Counted from the stretch's first letter, positions 15,320 through 24,609 are shown. The stretch: 64,000 bases of DNA from Hamadaea tsunoensis DSM 44101 (GCF_000428945.1 NZ_AUAX01000002.1:62001-126000), one strand, 5' to 3'. Notes: generated by a model from the sequence alone, not told the origin. Program-made: numbers and translations.

Positions 15320-16036
15320 ATGGCCGAGCTCCAGCTAGCCGACGTGTTGGTGGAAATGGCCGATACGCTCGTCGACGACTTCGATGTGATCGACTTCCTG
15401 CACGTGCTGACCGAGCGCAGCGTGCAGCTTCTCGGCGTGTCCGCCGCGGGCCTGCTGCTCACCGACGGGCGGGACACGTTGCAACTGGTGGCCGCGTCCT
15501 CGGAGCGGACCCGCCTGCTCGAACTGTTCCAGCTGCAGTCCGATGAAGGCCCGTGCGTGGACTGCTTCCGCACCGGGCGGCCGGTGTCGGTCGCGAACCT
15601 CGCCACCGCGACGCGATGGCCCCGTTTCACGGAGGCCGCAGCGGCCGTGGGCTTCGCCGCCGTGCACGCCGTGCCGATGCGGCTGCGTACGCAGGTGATC
15701 GGGGCGCTCAACTTCTTCGACACCGCACCGGGTTCACTGGACCCCGACAAGCTGCGCAGCGGCCAGGCACTGGCTGACGTGGCGACCATCGGACTGCTGC
15801 AAGAGCGGGCCATCCGCCGCCGGGACGTGCTCACCGAGCAGCTGCAGGCCGCGCTCAACAGCCGTATCGTGATCGAACAGGCCAAGGGCGTGCTCGCCGA
15901 GCGCTGGCATGTCGACATGGATGAGGCGTTCGGCCTGTTACGCAGGCACTCCCGGAGCGGAAACCGCCGGCTGTCGGAACTCGCACGCGCCATAGTGGAC
16001 GGCACCGAGCAGATGCCGAGCCCGGCCGTTCCGTAG
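15320..16036 (+). CDS. GAF-ANTAR regulator (copy 3)
   Basis: 238-aa protein. GAF domain at ~15-160 (D-E-G-P-C-V-D-C-F-R-T-G-R-P-V-S-V) and a well-conserved ANTAR domain at ~172-225 (R-I-V-I-E-Q-A-K-G-V-L-A-E-R, then M-D-E-A-F-G-L-L-R-R-H-S-R). This is the most canonical of the three copies and the likeliest true antiterminator. ATG 15320 is chosen since AAGG lies ~9 nt upstream; the in-frame GTG at 15311 abuts that site. Confidence 0.92.
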   Translation: MAELQLADVLVEMADTLVDDFDVIDFLHVLTERSVQLLGVSAAGLLLTDGRDTLQLVAASSERTRLLELFQLQSDEGPCVDCFRTGRPVSVANLATATRWPRFTEAAAAVGFAAVHAVPMRLRTQVIGALNFFDTAPGSLDPDKLRSGQALADVATIGLLQERAIRRRDVLTEQLQAALNSRIVIEQAKGVLAERWHVDMDEAFGLLRRHSRSGNRRLSELARAIVDGTEQMPSPAVP

Positions 16037-16176
16037 ACCGCTTCCCCGGAACCGCCGCGCATGGCGGGTTTGCCTATGTTGCGGGTGACCGTGGTCCGAT
16101 CGCTCCTACGACGTGGCCGCACCACGATTCCGGATGAACCATTTTTCGGATTCCGATGGGACTATCGTGGGTGAGC

Positions 16177-17091
16177 ATGGCCGTACCCACAGCCGACGCC
16201 GCCGCGATCAGCGACTGGTGCGCCGAGCACCTCGGCAGTCCGCTGAGCGAGACGCTGTTCGTCACCTCCCACCTGTCGCAGGTGGTGGGAGTCCGACTGG
16301 CGGACGGCCGCGACGTGGTGGTGAAGGTACGCGCCTGGCGGCCGGAGCTCGGCTCCTGCGCAGACATCCACGAGAGCCTCTGGGCCGCGGGGTTCCCCTG
16401 CCCGCGCCTGCTGACCGGACTGAACCCGCTGGCCGGCGGCTTCGCCAGCGCCGAGGAGCTGATGGACGCCGGGGAGATCCTCGCCCCGAGCGCCGACGAT
16501 GCCCCCGCGCAGTACGCCGCGCTCCTCGCCGACCTCGTCCGCCTCGCCCCGCCGGCGGACACGATCGAACCCTTTCCGCCGCCGCCGTGGGTCCACTGGA
16601 ACCATCCGTCCGACGACCTGTGGCCCCCGCCCGACGACGTCGACACCGACCTCAACGCGGACGCCGAGCCCGCCTGGATCGACCCGGTCGCCCGCAGCGT
16701 ACGCGCGCGCCTCGCCGGGCTCACGCTGCCGCTCGTCGTCGGCCACGCCGACTGGGAGGCCCGGAACCTGCGCTGGCGCGACGGGCGCCCCGCGGCGGTC
16801 CACGACTGGGACAGCGCCGCCGTCCTGCCGGAGGCCGCCCTGGCCGGGCACGCGGCGGCGGTGTGGACGGCCGGAACCGAGGAGGGCGAACCGGACATCG
16901 ACCGGTCGGCCGCCTTCCTCGACGCGTACCAGCGGGCGGCGGGGCGGGCGTTCAGCACGGAGGAGGTCGAGGTCTCCTGGGCGGCCGGGCTGTGGACCCG
17001 GGCCTTCAACCTCAAGAAATGGCACCGCGACGGGTACGCCGGCCTGAGCCCTGCGGAAGCCGCCGAACGCCTCCGCAGGGCAGGCTGCTGA
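16177..17091 (+). CDS. APH-type phosphotransferase
   Basis: 304-aa protein of the aminoglycoside phosphotransferase/choline-kinase fold. Catalytic loop V-V-G-H-A-D-W-E-A-R-N (residues ~188-198, H-x-D-x-x-x-x-N) and metal-binding V-H-D-W-D-S (~209-214) are both intact, and V-V-V-K-V near residue 50 supplies the ATP-binding Lys. The substrate is unknown; such genes cover antibiotic and small-metabolite kinases. ATG 16177 is used; an in-frame ATG at 16156 is possible. Confidence 0.85.
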   Translation: MAVPTADAAAISDWCAEHLGSPLSETLFVTSHLSQVVGVRLADGRDVVVKVRAWRPELGSCADIHESLWAAGFPCPRLLTGLNPLAGGFASAEELMDAGEILAPSADDAPAQYAALLADLVRLAPPADTIEPFPPPPWVHWNHPSDDLWPPPDDVDTDLNADAEPAWIDPVARSVRARLAGLTLPLVVGHADWEARNLRWRDGRPAAVHDWDSAAVLPEAALAGHAAAVWTAGTEEGEPDIDRSAAFLDAYQRAAGRAFSTEEVEVSWAAGLWTRAFNLKKWHRDGYAGLSPAEAAERLRRAGC

Positions 17092-17236
17092 CCGGCCGCT
17101 GCGCACCCTGACCGGCCGCGGCGGACGTCATCTGCTGGACGGCCGGGGAGACCTCCCGGTGGCGTACGCGCCGAGGCCAAGGGCTTGCGCTCCTCGGGGG
17201 ATCTTGGACCGGCGCAGCCTGAGCGATGATGGACGG

Positions 17237-19471
17237 ATGGAGGCGTCGGGTTCATTCGCGGGAATGCTGCGCAGCCAGCGCCATCGGGTCGGCTTGACGC
17301 TCGAGGAACTGGCCGAGGCGTCCGGGGTCAGTACGCGGGCGCTGAGCGACATGGAGCGCGGGCGGGCGCTGGGGCCGCAGCGGCGTACGGTTCTGCTGAT
17401 CGCCGACGCGCTGAAGCTGGAAGCGGCCGGCCGGGCGGAGTTCGTGGCGCTGGCCAAGGCGGGCCGGGCACGGTCGGCTTATCTGGCGGCGGCGCCGGGG
17501 TTGTGTGAGCTACCCGGGTCGATCGGGGACTTCACCGGGCGGGCGGCGGAACTCGCGTGGCTCTACCGCCTGGCCGAGGAGCCGGTCGACGGGCCTCATG
17601 TCGCGATCGTCTCGGGCGGAGCCGGGCTGGGCAAGACGACGTTGGTCGTCCGGGCGGCGCACGGGTTGCGTGACCGGTTCCCGGGCGGCGTGTTGTTCGT
17701 CGACGCGCTGGGCATGAGCCGGCGGCCGGTCGCCAGCGATGAGCTGCTCTCCCGGCTGTTGCGGGCGCTCGGCGTGCGGACGCAGCACATCCCTGATGAC
17801 GCCGCCGAGAAGGCGGGACGATACCGCCGCCTGCTGAGCGAGCGGCAGGTTCTGGTGATCGTCGACGACGCCCAGTCGGAAGCGCAGGTACGCCCGCTGC
17901 TGCCCGGAGACGGCCGGAGCCTGCTGCTGGTCGGCAGCCGCCGGCTCCTGTCGGGGCTGGAGGCCGCGCGGCGGCTGCATCTGGATCCGATGCCCGTTCC
18001 GGACGCGCAGGATCTGCTCGGCCGGATCGTCGCGGAGCGGTTCGATCCACGCGATGAGGATCTGACCGGGCTGGTGGAGCTGCTGGGCGGGCTGCCGCTG
18101 GCGCTGCGGATCGTCGGCAACCGGCTGATTTCCCGGCCGGGCTGGAGCGCGGCGGACCTGGTGGACCGGTTGTCGGCGGCCGAGCGGCGGCTGGAGCAGC
18201 TCAGCGCCGGTGATCTGAAGGTGGCGGCCGCCTTCGGGATGTCGTACGAGCAGCTGCCGGCGGCTACCCGGCAGATGTTTCGCCGGGTATCGCTGGTCGC
18301 GGGGCCGGACTTCGGTACCGCGCTGGCGGCGGTGGTCGGTGATGTCGGCGTCCACGACGCCGAGGATCAGCTCGACGACCTGGTTGACCTGAGCTTGATG
18401 GGCACCGCTGAAGGCGGCCGTTACCGGTTCCACGACCTTGTCCGTCTCTATGCCCACCAGCGCCTGGAGGTGGACGAGCCGTCCGGGACGGTGACCGCCG
18501 TGCGGGACCGGATGGTCGCCTGGCTGCTGGAGACGATGACCGCGGCGGGACTGTGGTTCGAGCCGGACGGCGCGCAGTCCCGGTTCGCGTCTGCCGAGGA
18601 GGCTGATCAGTGGCTGCGCGTGGAGTCCGAGCACTGGCTGCCGGCGCTGGGTGCGGCGGCCCTCGCCGGTCGTCATGACGCGGTCGTACGGGCGACCAGT
18701 GCGCTGCACTGGTACTCCGACCGCTGGGTGGACTGGCCGCGCTGGGCGGAGGTGTTCATGCTCGGCCACGACTCGGCCGAGCGCCTCGGTGATCCCGGCC
18801 GGCAGGCAGAGTTCCTTAACTATGTCGCCTGGACGCATACCCTTCCGTGGCGCGACAAACGCAACGTCCTGCCGTACGCCGAGCGGGCACTGGCCTTGGC
18901 CCGCGCCGCCGGCGACCTGCTCCAGGAGGCGTGGGCGCTGGCTTACACGGCGCGGGCGCTGGGCCCGCTCGGTGAGGCCGCCGCCGCGATGACGGCGGTA
19001 CTGCAAGCGGCGGACCTGTTCGAGCAGGCCGGCGACGTCGACGCCAGCTGTCAGGCGTGGATCGAGCGCGGCGACCTGCAGCTGCGCCTGGGCGACCCGG
19101 ACGCGGCCCTGGCCAGTTTCCGCCGGGCGCAGCAGACGGTCGACGACCCGGCGTCGGGCATGACCACGACGATCGCCGACTACACCCGGCCCCACGTGCT
19201 GATCTACCTGGGCAAGGCACTGGGCGTGTCCGGTCAGGCCGAAGCGGGCCGGGCGATGATGCAGCAGGCGCTGGACATCCTCGAACGCGAGCAGCAGCCG
19301 CTGGAGTACGCGGTCGCGCTGCAGGCGCTGGCCGCCCTGTACGACGACGGCGCCGTCGAGGCCCGCGACAACCTGCTGCGCGCCGCCGAACTGTACGACA
19401 ACGCCGGCCTGCCCGACGCCGCGGCGCGGATGCGGGCCGCGGCCGCCGAACACGGCCCGGCGCCACGGTAG
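17237..19471 (+). CDS. AfsR-like regulator: XRE HTH + NB-ARC ATPase + TPR
   Basis: 744-aa protein. XRE helix-turn-helix at ~8-65 (L-T-L-E-E-L-A-E-A-S-G-V-S-T-R-A-L-S-D-M-E-R-G), NB-ARC ATPase from ~95 with P-loop S-G-G-A-G-L-G-K-T-T (Lys132), Walker B L-V-I-V-D-D and G-G-L-P-L-A-L-R-I near residue 290, then C-terminal TPR-type helices (~430-740). This STAND architecture switches with ATP binding and often controls adjacent or antibiotic genes. Three 16-bp repeats overlapping its stop codon, just before the hydrolase genes, could be its binding sites. Confidence 0.9.
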   Translation: MEASGSFAGMLRSQRHRVGLTLEELAEASGVSTRALSDMERGRALGPQRRTVLLIADALKLEAAGRAEFVALAKAGRARSAYLAAAPGLCELPGSIGDFTGRAAELAWLYRLAEEPVDGPHVAIVSGGAGLGKTTLVVRAAHGLRDRFPGGVLFVDALGMSRRPVASDELLSRLLRALGVRTQHIPDDAAEKAGRYRRLLSERQVLVIVDDAQSEAQVRPLLPGDGRSLLLVGSRRLLSGLEAARRLHLDPMPVPDAQDLLGRIVAERFDPRDEDLTGLVELLGGLPLALRIVGNRLISRPGWSAADLVDRLSAAERRLEQLSAGDLKVAAAFGMSYEQLPAATRQMFRRVSLVAGPDFGTALAAVVGDVGVHDAEDQLDDLVDLSLMGTAEGGRYRFHDLVRLYAHQRLEVDEPSGTVTAVRDRMVAWLLETMTAAGLWFEPDGAQSRFASAEEADQWLRVESEHWLPALGAAALAGRHDAVVRATSALHWYSDRWVDWPRWAEVFMLGHDSAERLGDPGRQAEFLNYVAWTHTLPWRDKRNVLPYAERALALARAAGDLLQEAWALAYTARALGPLGEAAAAMTAVLQAADLFEQAGDVDASCQAWIERGDLQLRLGDPDAALASFRRAQQTVDDPASGMTTTIADYTRPHVLIYLGKALGVSGQAEAGRAMMQQALDILEREQQPLEYAVALQALAALYDDGAVEARDNLLRAAELYDNAGLPDAAARMRAAAAEHGPAPR

Positions 19472-19515
19472 TTCCGCGCAACCGCAGTTCTGCGCAACCG
19501 TAGTTCTGCATGGTG
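19468..19515 (+). repeat. Three tandem 16-bp repeats (operator-like)
   Basis: GTAGTTCCGCGCAACC, GCAGTTCTGCGCAACC and GTAGTTCTGCATGGTG lie head to tail at a 16-nt period, spanning the AfsR-like stop codon and ending ~90 nt before the first hydrolase start. The third copy is degenerate in its second half. Spaced direct repeats are typical regulator binding sites. Confidence 0.7.
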
Positions 19516-19607
19516 TTCTGCCTGGGACCGAACGGCGTACGGCGATTGCATGGAGTGCGAAGCGGCAGGTGAACGGCCTGCCGCCCGGCGCTGGAGGAGA
19601 GCACTCC

Positions 19608-20294
19608 ATGATTCGCAATGTCGTGCTGGTCCACGGCGGGTTCGTCGACGGATCGGGCTGGCTGGGCGTACACCGGCTGCTGACCGCCGACGGGTTCACC
19701 GTCAAGATCGTGCAGAACCCCACCCTGTCGCTCGCCGGGGACGCGGCCGCGACCCGGTTCGTCCTCGACGCCCTCGACGGGCCGGCCGTCCTGGTCGGCC
19801 ACTCCTACGGCGGCGCGGTCATCAGCGAGGCCGGTACCCACGGCAACGTGGCGGCGCTGGTCTATGTCGCCGCGTTCGCGCCGGACAAGGGCGAGTCGGT
19901 CGACACCCTGATCGCCGACCCCTCCCCCGGTGACCCGGTGCCGCCGATCCTGGCGCCCCGCGACGGGTTCCTGTTCCTGGACCGCGACAAGTTCCACGGC
20001 TCGTTCGCCGCCGACCTGCCCGCCGACGAGGCCGCGTTCCTCGCCGACTCGCAGGTGCCGTGGGGCGTCGAGGCGCTCGCCGGCACCGTCACCGAACCCG
20101 CCTGGCGTACCCGGCCGGCCTGGTATCTCGTGTCCACACAGGACCGCATGATCCCGCCGCACGCCCAGCGGGCCATGGCCGCCCGCGCCGGCGCGGTCAC
20201 CGTCGAGGCGATCGGCAGCCACGCCGTCTACGCCTCCCAGCCCGGCGCCGTCGCCGACCTCATCCGCCAGGCCGCCGGATCCGCCGACCACTGA
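19608..20294 (+). CDS. Alpha/beta hydrolase (cytoplasmic)
   Basis: 228-aa protein starting MIRNVVLVHGGFVDGSGW, with GGAGGAG upstream of ATG 19608. The nucleophile elbow G-H-S-Y-G-G (Ser ~66), the oxyanion H-G-G-F and a late catalytic His (I-G-S-H-A-V-Y) are all present. It probably hydrolyses an ester or related bond. It shares ancestry with the next gene, 14 nt downstream: both carry H-G-G-(F/Y)-x-D-x-S and similar C-termini, so the pair likely arose by duplication. Both follow the 16-bp repeats. Confidence 0.88.
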   Translation: MIRNVVLVHGGFVDGSGWLGVHRLLTADGFTVKIVQNPTLSLAGDAAATRFVLDALDGPAVLVGHSYGGAVISEAGTHGNVAALVYVAAFAPDKGESVDTLIADPSPGDPVPPILAPRDGFLFLDRDKFHGSFAADLPADEAAFLADSQVPWGVEALAGTVTEPAWRTRPAWYLVSTQDRMIPPHAQRAMAARAGAVTVEAIGSHAVYASQPGAVADLIRQAAGSADH

Positions 20295-20308
20295 CCTTGG
20301 AGCAGACC

Positions 20309-21139
20309 ATGAACCCGTCGCTTTCCCGGCGTACCCTCGTCGCCGGTATCGGTGCCGCCGCCGCTGCCACCACTGCAGGCATCGCCCTGGGCAGCCCCGC
20401 CAGTGCCGCCGACAGCTCGCCGGCGGCCAAGCCGACCATCGTGCTCGTGCACGGCGGCTACGCCGACTCGTCGTGCTGGAACGACACCATCGCCCTGCTG
20501 CAGAACCGGGGCTACACCACGATCTGCGCCGCGAACCCGCTGCGCGGCATCCCGACCGACGCACCCTACGTCGCCAGCCTGCTGGACTCCATCCCCGGAC
20601 CGGTAGTGCTCGTCGCGCACTCCATGGGCGGAACGGTCATCACCAACGCCGCCGCCGGCAAGAGCAACGTCAAGGCGCTGGTCTACATCGCGGCGTTCGT
20701 GCCCGAGGTGGGCGAGACGCAGGGCGAGCTGATCGGCAGGTTCCCCGGCAGCGAGGTCGGCCCGGTCAGCGTCGGGGTCCCGTACACCAAGGCCGACGGC
20801 ACGACCGGTATCGACCTGTACCTGAGCAAGGACGGCCAGGCGGCCTTCGCCGCCGACATCTCCACCAGCGCCTTCCGAGTCCTGCAAGCCACGCAGCGCC
20901 CGTTCGACGCCGAGTCGTTCATCTTCCCGACCACGGCCGCCGCCTGGAAGACCATCCCGACCTGGGGCCTGGTCGCCGGTCAGGACAAGGCCATCCCGCC
21001 CGCGTGCGAGCGCTGGATGTACAGCCGCGCCCACGCGCGCAAGGTCGTCGAGGTACCGAACTCGTCGCACGTCGTCATGCTCAGCCACCCCCGGATCGTC
21101 GCCGACCTCATCACCGACGCCGCCAGGGTCGCCTGCTGA
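20309..21139 (+). CDS. Secreted alpha/beta hydrolase (Tat signal)
   Basis: 276-aa protein with a twin-arginine signal: S-R-R-T-L-V-A-G-I-G, an Ala-rich hydrophobic core and an A-S-A-A cleavage region near residue 34. The mature part has H-G-G-Y-A-D-S-S-C-W, elbow A-H-S-M-G-G (Ser ~104) and C-terminal N-S-S-H-V-V-M. It is the exported paralogue of the previous gene and is probably co-transcribed with it (14-nt gap). A GC-rich hairpin follows the stop codon. Confidence 0.9.
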   Translation: MNPSLSRRTLVAGIGAAAAATTAGIALGSPASAADSSPAAKPTIVLVHGGYADSSCWNDTIALLQNRGYTTICAANPLRGIPTDAPYVASLLDSIPGPVVLVAHSMGGTVITNAAAGKSNVKALVYIAAFVPEVGETQGELIGRFPGSEVGPVSVGVPYTKADGTTGIDLYLSKDGQAAFAADISTSAFRVLQATQRPFDAESFIFPTTAAAWKTIPTWGLVAGQDKAIPPACERWMYSRAHARKVVEVPNSSHVVMLSHPRIVADLITDAARVAC

Positions 21140-21147
21140 CACTCCCG

Positions 21148-21179
21148 GCGCCCCGGTCCGTCACCGCGTACCGGGGCGC
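21148..21179 (+). terminator. Hairpin terminator after the hydrolase pair
   Basis: GCGCCCCGGT and ACCGGGGCGC form a perfect 10-bp stem around a 12-nt loop, 9 nt after the hydrolase stop. There is no clear U-tract, which is usual for actinomycete hairpin terminators. Confidence 0.6.
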
Positions 21180-21285
21180 GCGCTTCGTGTCCCCCCGCTC
21201 CCCACATCATGGGGTACGCCGATCCGATCGGGTCGCGCCCGTCAAGGACGGCCGAAACCATGAGATACCGGTCGGGGAGGCCGCG

Positions 21286-21945
21286 ATGGATGTCTACGAG
21301 GCGGTACGCACACGACAGTCGATCCGACGATTCACCGATCAGCCCGTGCCGCACGACATGCTCGTGCGAGTCCTGACGGCCGCGGCCGACGCGCCTTCGG
21401 GGAGCAACCTTCAGCCCTGGCACATATACGTGCTGTCCGGTGAGACGCTGCGACAACTGAAGCGTCGGATTGCCCAGCGGGTGAGCGCCGGTGATCGCGA
21501 CGATCCCGAGTTCGCGATCTACCCCGCCGAGATCCGATCCCCCTACCTCGAACGCATGGCCGTCCTGGGAGAACATCGATACGGCGCGCTCGGTATCAAC
21601 CCCGGCGACGCGGCGGCGCGGGCCAGCGTACGCGCCGAGAACTGGAACTGCTTCGGTGCCGGCACGGCCCTGTTCTGCTATCTCGACCGGGACATGCCCG
21701 CACCGCAGTGGGCCGACGCGGGCATCTATCTGCAGACGGTCATGCTGCTGTTGCGCGCCGAAGGACTGCACAGCTGCACCCAGATCGCCTGGACGGAATA
21801 CCATCGCAGCGTCGCCGAGCAGATCCCGGCACCGCCTCGGCAGGTGTTGTTCTGCGGCATGTCGATCGGCTTCGCCGACCCGGCCACGACGCATCCGCGT
21901 ATCCCCCGCGCCCCTTTGTCGGAAACCGTGACCTTCCTCGGCTGA
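21286..21945 (+). CDS. Nitroreductase family FMN protein
   Basis: 219-aa protein: M-D-V-Y-E-A-V-R-T-R-Q-S-I-R-R-F at the N-terminus (FMN phosphate binding), D-A-P-S-G-S-N-L-Q-P-W-H at ~40-51, and a C-terminal G-M-S-I-G-F-A-D-P. GGGGAGG precedes ATG 21286. It probably reduces nitro compounds, quinones or enones with NAD(P)H as a homodimer. It is convergent with the MFS gene and shows no evident operon partner. Confidence 0.92.
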   Translation: MDVYEAVRTRQSIRRFTDQPVPHDMLVRVLTAAADAPSGSNLQPWHIYVLSGETLRQLKRRIAQRVSAGDRDDPEFAIYPAEIRSPYLERMAVLGEHRYGALGINPGDAAARASVRAENWNCFGAGTALFCYLDRDMPAPQWADAGIYLQTVMLLLRAEGLHSCTQIAWTEYHRSVAEQIPAPPRQVLFCGMSIGFADPATTHPRIPRAPLSETVTFLG

Positions 21946-21971
21946 TCAGACCAAGAATGTGACGACATATT

Positions 21972-23252
21972 TCAGCCGGCGGCGAGGCGGAGCCCCCACC
22001 GATCGGCGCTTTCGGTGACTTTGCCTACCACCAGCGGAATCACCGAGATCGCCATGATGACGGCAGCGACGGTCAACATCGGCCGGCTGCCCAGCACGGC
22101 GCCGCCGTATCCACCGACGATGCCGCCCAGTGGGATCGATGCGTAGACGAGAAACCGCCGTGCGGCGTTGACCCGACCGAGCATGTCCCGGGGCGTCGCC
22201 AATTGACGCATGGTCAACTGGCCGACGGCGTACACCGCGCCGGAAAAACCGCCCACGAGCTGCCCCACCCCCACCGAGACAGCGGGCGCCACACCGAACG
22301 GCGCCGCCAGGAGCGCGATCGCCACCGCGCTCGCCAGATTGGCCGCCATGACCGAACGGCCGAACCCGAAACGAGTCGTCGCCCGATCCGCGAGCAAGCC
22401 GCCCGCGATACCGCCCACGCCGGCCAGCATGGCCAGGAGCCCGACCAGCGTCGCCGAGAAGCGCAACTCACGCACAAGCGCCAGGACCAGCGACGCATCC
22501 CGTATCGCCACCGCGAACGCACCGACGCCGGACGAAAGACACAAGGCAACCAGTACGCGGTCCGTGCGGACGTAGACCAGGCCGCTCTTGATGTCACGGA
22601 GCATTCCCCGCCGGCCCGTGATCGATGCGGCGACGAGCTCCGGCGCTCGCAGGAAGAACAGGAGAACACCCGACAGGACATGGGAGACGGCGTCGACGGC
22701 GACGGCGGAGACAGCTCCGACGAACTGGACCAGGCCACCACCCAGTCCATTGCCGACGATCCCGGCGACCGAGCTGTTGACGGAGATCGCACTGTTGCCG
22801 GCCGCGAGCATCCCGGCCGGCAACACCTTCGGAATGACGGAGGTGGAAGCCAGGTCGTTCACCACTGTCTGCGCCTGCACAAGGAAAACGACGCAGTACA
22901 GGACGGGCATGGACAACAGATCGAGCATGCCGAGGACCGGCACGATGCCCAGACAGATCGCCCGGCCGAAGTCCGTCACGATCAGCACGGGACGCTGAGG
23001 CAGCCGGTCGACGAGTACACCGGCCACGAGGCCGAGCAGCACATGCGGTACCGCGCTCACCGCGGTCAGGATGCCGACCGCCGTCGGCGAAGCGCCCAGG
23101 ACGACCGCCGCCAGCAGCGGAATGGCAAGTCCGGTCACACCCGAGCCCAGAGTGGAGACCAGATGGGCACCCCACAGATGCCGGAAGTCCGATGAACCAC
23201 GCAGCGCCGAAACCCACCGTGGCCCGTTCACCTCACCGCACAACCTCTCCAC
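21972..23252 (-). CDS. MFS exporter (EntS-like)
   Basis: 426-aa, about 12 helices. F-R-H-L-W-G-A-H-L-V-S-T-L-G-S-G near the N-terminus and D-R-L-P-Q-R-P-V-L-I-V-T-D in the loop after helix 2 are typical of the MFS_3/EntS-like exporters that secrete siderophores or antibiotics. GTG 23252 gives the longest form; GTG 23231 with an upstream GGAGAGG (12 nt) is an alternative. Substrate unknown. An inverted repeat lies ~70 nt upstream. Confidence 0.9.
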   Translation of the reverse strand: MERLCGEVNGPRWVSALRGSSDFRHLWGAHLVSTLGSGVTGLAIPLLAAVVLGASPTAVGILTAVSAVPHVLLGLVAGVLVDRLPQRPVLIVTDFGRAICLGIVPVLGMLDLLSMPVLYCVVFLVQAQTVVNDLASTSVIPKVLPAGMLAAGNSAISVNSSVAGIVGNGLGGGLVQFVGAVSAVAVDAVSHVLSGVLLFFLRAPELVAASITGRRGMLRDIKSGLVYVRTDRVLVALCLSSGVGAFAVAIRDASLVLALVRELRFSATLVGLLAMLAGVGGIAGGLLADRATTRFGFGRSVMAANLASAVAIALLAAPFGVAPAVSVGVGQLVGGFSGAVYAVGQLTMRQLATPRDMLGRVNAARRFLVYASIPLGGIVGGYGGAVLGSRPMLTVAAVIMAISVIPLVVGKVTESADRWGLRLAAG

Positions 23253-23322
23253 ATACGATCAGCCCGACTGATCCGCCGACCTTACAAGGGAAACCGGCCG
23301 CCGGGCCAAGCCAACAGCGGTG

Positions 23323-23368
23323 ACGACGATCCTCGGGCACCTCCGGCGGGCACCCAAGGGATCGTCGT
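23323..23368. terminator. 10-bp inverted repeat between two minus-strand genes
   Basis: ACGACGATCC and GGATCGTCGT flank a 26-nt loop. On the minus strand it lies after the DUF membrane gene and before the MFS gene, so it could terminate the former or act as an operator for the latter. Confidence 0.35.
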
Positions 23369-23392
23369 TCTGATGGTGCAGCGGCAAGTAGG

Positions 23393-23992
23393 TCAGACCG
23401 GATCGGGTACGCGCCACAGCCCCACCGCGAGCCAGACGCACCCGGCGAGCATCAGGACGCCGTGGCCGATCCGGACGGCCTCGCCGGTGAAGAACTGCGG
23501 AAGGAACAGCGCGAACCCGGCACCGAACAGAACCCCCGACAACCTCGGCAGTACGCCGCGCCGCCAGACCGCGACCGCGGCCCAGACCGCGCCCACACCG
23601 AGGAGCACCAGGCCGACGGCGAAGGTGGCGATCGCGACCGGGTGGTAGCGGATGCTGTCGGAGAGGTCCAGCAGGTCCAGCTGCCGGCCGTCATTGATCT
23701 TGCCAGCCAGCGTGTTGAGAGCGAAGTCCTCCGCGCCGTAGTACGGCAAGGTCAGGCCCGCGCCGATCCACATGATCGCGGCGGCGACCTTGTCGACCCG
23801 GAAGAGCGCGAGCGGCACCAGGATGAAGCCGATCATCGCGAACAGGTGGGTCGCCACCCACCACGGCGATCCCATCGCATGGAGGGCGCCGGCGGCGGTG
23901 GACTCGTCCGCCCACGGCCGCAGGGCCGGATAGAGGAAGAAAAGTACACCGGAAACGGCGAGGGTCAGCGCGGCGAGGCGGTTGCGGGACAT
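23393..23992 (-). CDS. Multi-pass membrane protein (about six helices)
   Basis: 199-aa protein from ATG 23992 (MSRNRLAALTLAVSG), with GGAG upstream and a TGATG overlap with the TetR stop. Hydrophobic segments at ~8-25, 40-60, 65-85, 115-140, 150-170 and 175-195. No family with known function is recognised; it resembles small actinobacterial DUF membrane proteins paired with TetR genes. It is co-translated with, and presumably controlled by, the TetR regulator. Confidence 0.8.
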   Translation of the reverse strand: MSRNRLAALTLAVSGVLFFLYPALRPWADESTAAGALHAMGSPWWVATHLFAMIGFILVPLALFRVDKVAAAIMWIGAGLTLPYYGAEDFALNTLAGKINDGRQLDLLDLSDSIRYHPVAIATFAVGLVLLGVGAVWAAVAVWRRGVLPRLSGVLFGAGFALFLPQFFTGEAVRIGHGVLMLAGCVWLAVGLWRVPDPV

Positions 23993-24567
23993 CAGGACTC
24001 CTGAGCAGCGTGCGTGAGGGGAAGAGAGGTCAGGTACATCTGGATGAGAAGTTCGTAGGACTCGTCGAGGTCTTCGGGCAGGCCGAATCCGCCGGCGGAC
24101 TCCAGGGAGGCGAAGCCGTGCGTGATCACCCTGGCGGCCCGCATGGTGTGAACCATCTGGGCGTCGGACAGCCGCCAAGGCCGCAACGCCGCCCGCATCA
24201 CGTCGAGCAACCGCTGTCCGGCCGCGGCGTACTCCGGCTGGTGCAGCGGGTCGACCGGCATCGCGGCATAGCGGGCGGGGTGGGCGACCGCGTAGTCGCG
24301 ATACGCCCGCATCACCGAACCGACCGCGTCCGGACCGCTGCGCCCCATGGCGGCGGCCGCGAGCCGGTCGGTCATCTCCGCCAGCACGCGTACGCCGACG
24401 AGTGTGCGTAGATCCGCGAGGTTGCTCACGTGCTTGTAGAGCGACGGGGCGGCGACGCCGCAGCGTTCGGCGACGGCGGCCAGCGTCAGCGCATCGAGCC
24501 CGCGGTCGTCGACCAGGGAGATCGCGGCGTCGACGACCCGATCGGGCGTCAGACCGGCCCTAGGCAT
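23992..24567 (-). CDS. TetR-family transcriptional regulator
   Basis: 191-aa protein. HTH at ~8-55 (R-V-V-D-A-A-I-S-L-V-D-D-R-G-L-D-A-L-T-L, then A-P-S-L-Y-K-H-V), with a C-terminal ligand domain of the WHG type (R-V-I-T-H-G-F-A-S-L-E). First gene of a two-gene unit with the membrane protein. It likely autoregulates through the AT-rich palindrome at 24610-24623. Confidence 0.92.
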   Translation of the reverse strand: MPRAGLTPDRVVDAAISLVDDRGLDALTLAAVAERCGVAAPSLYKHVSNLADLRTLVGVRVLAEMTDRLAAAAMGRSGPDAVGSVMRAYRDYAVAHPARYAAMPVDPLHQPEYAAAGQRLLDVMRAALRPWRLSDAQMVHTMRAARVITHGFASLESAGGFGLPEDLDESYELLIQMYLTSLPLTHAAQES

Positions 24568-24609
24568 CGGAACCGTCCGCTCGGCCCGCCAGGCTTTGGC
24601 TATCTATCA

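Noticed and set aside
17510-19723. 737-codon minus-strand frame
   Set aside because: Antisense shadow of the AfsR-like gene, with a repetitive Arg/Gln/Pro-rich translation.
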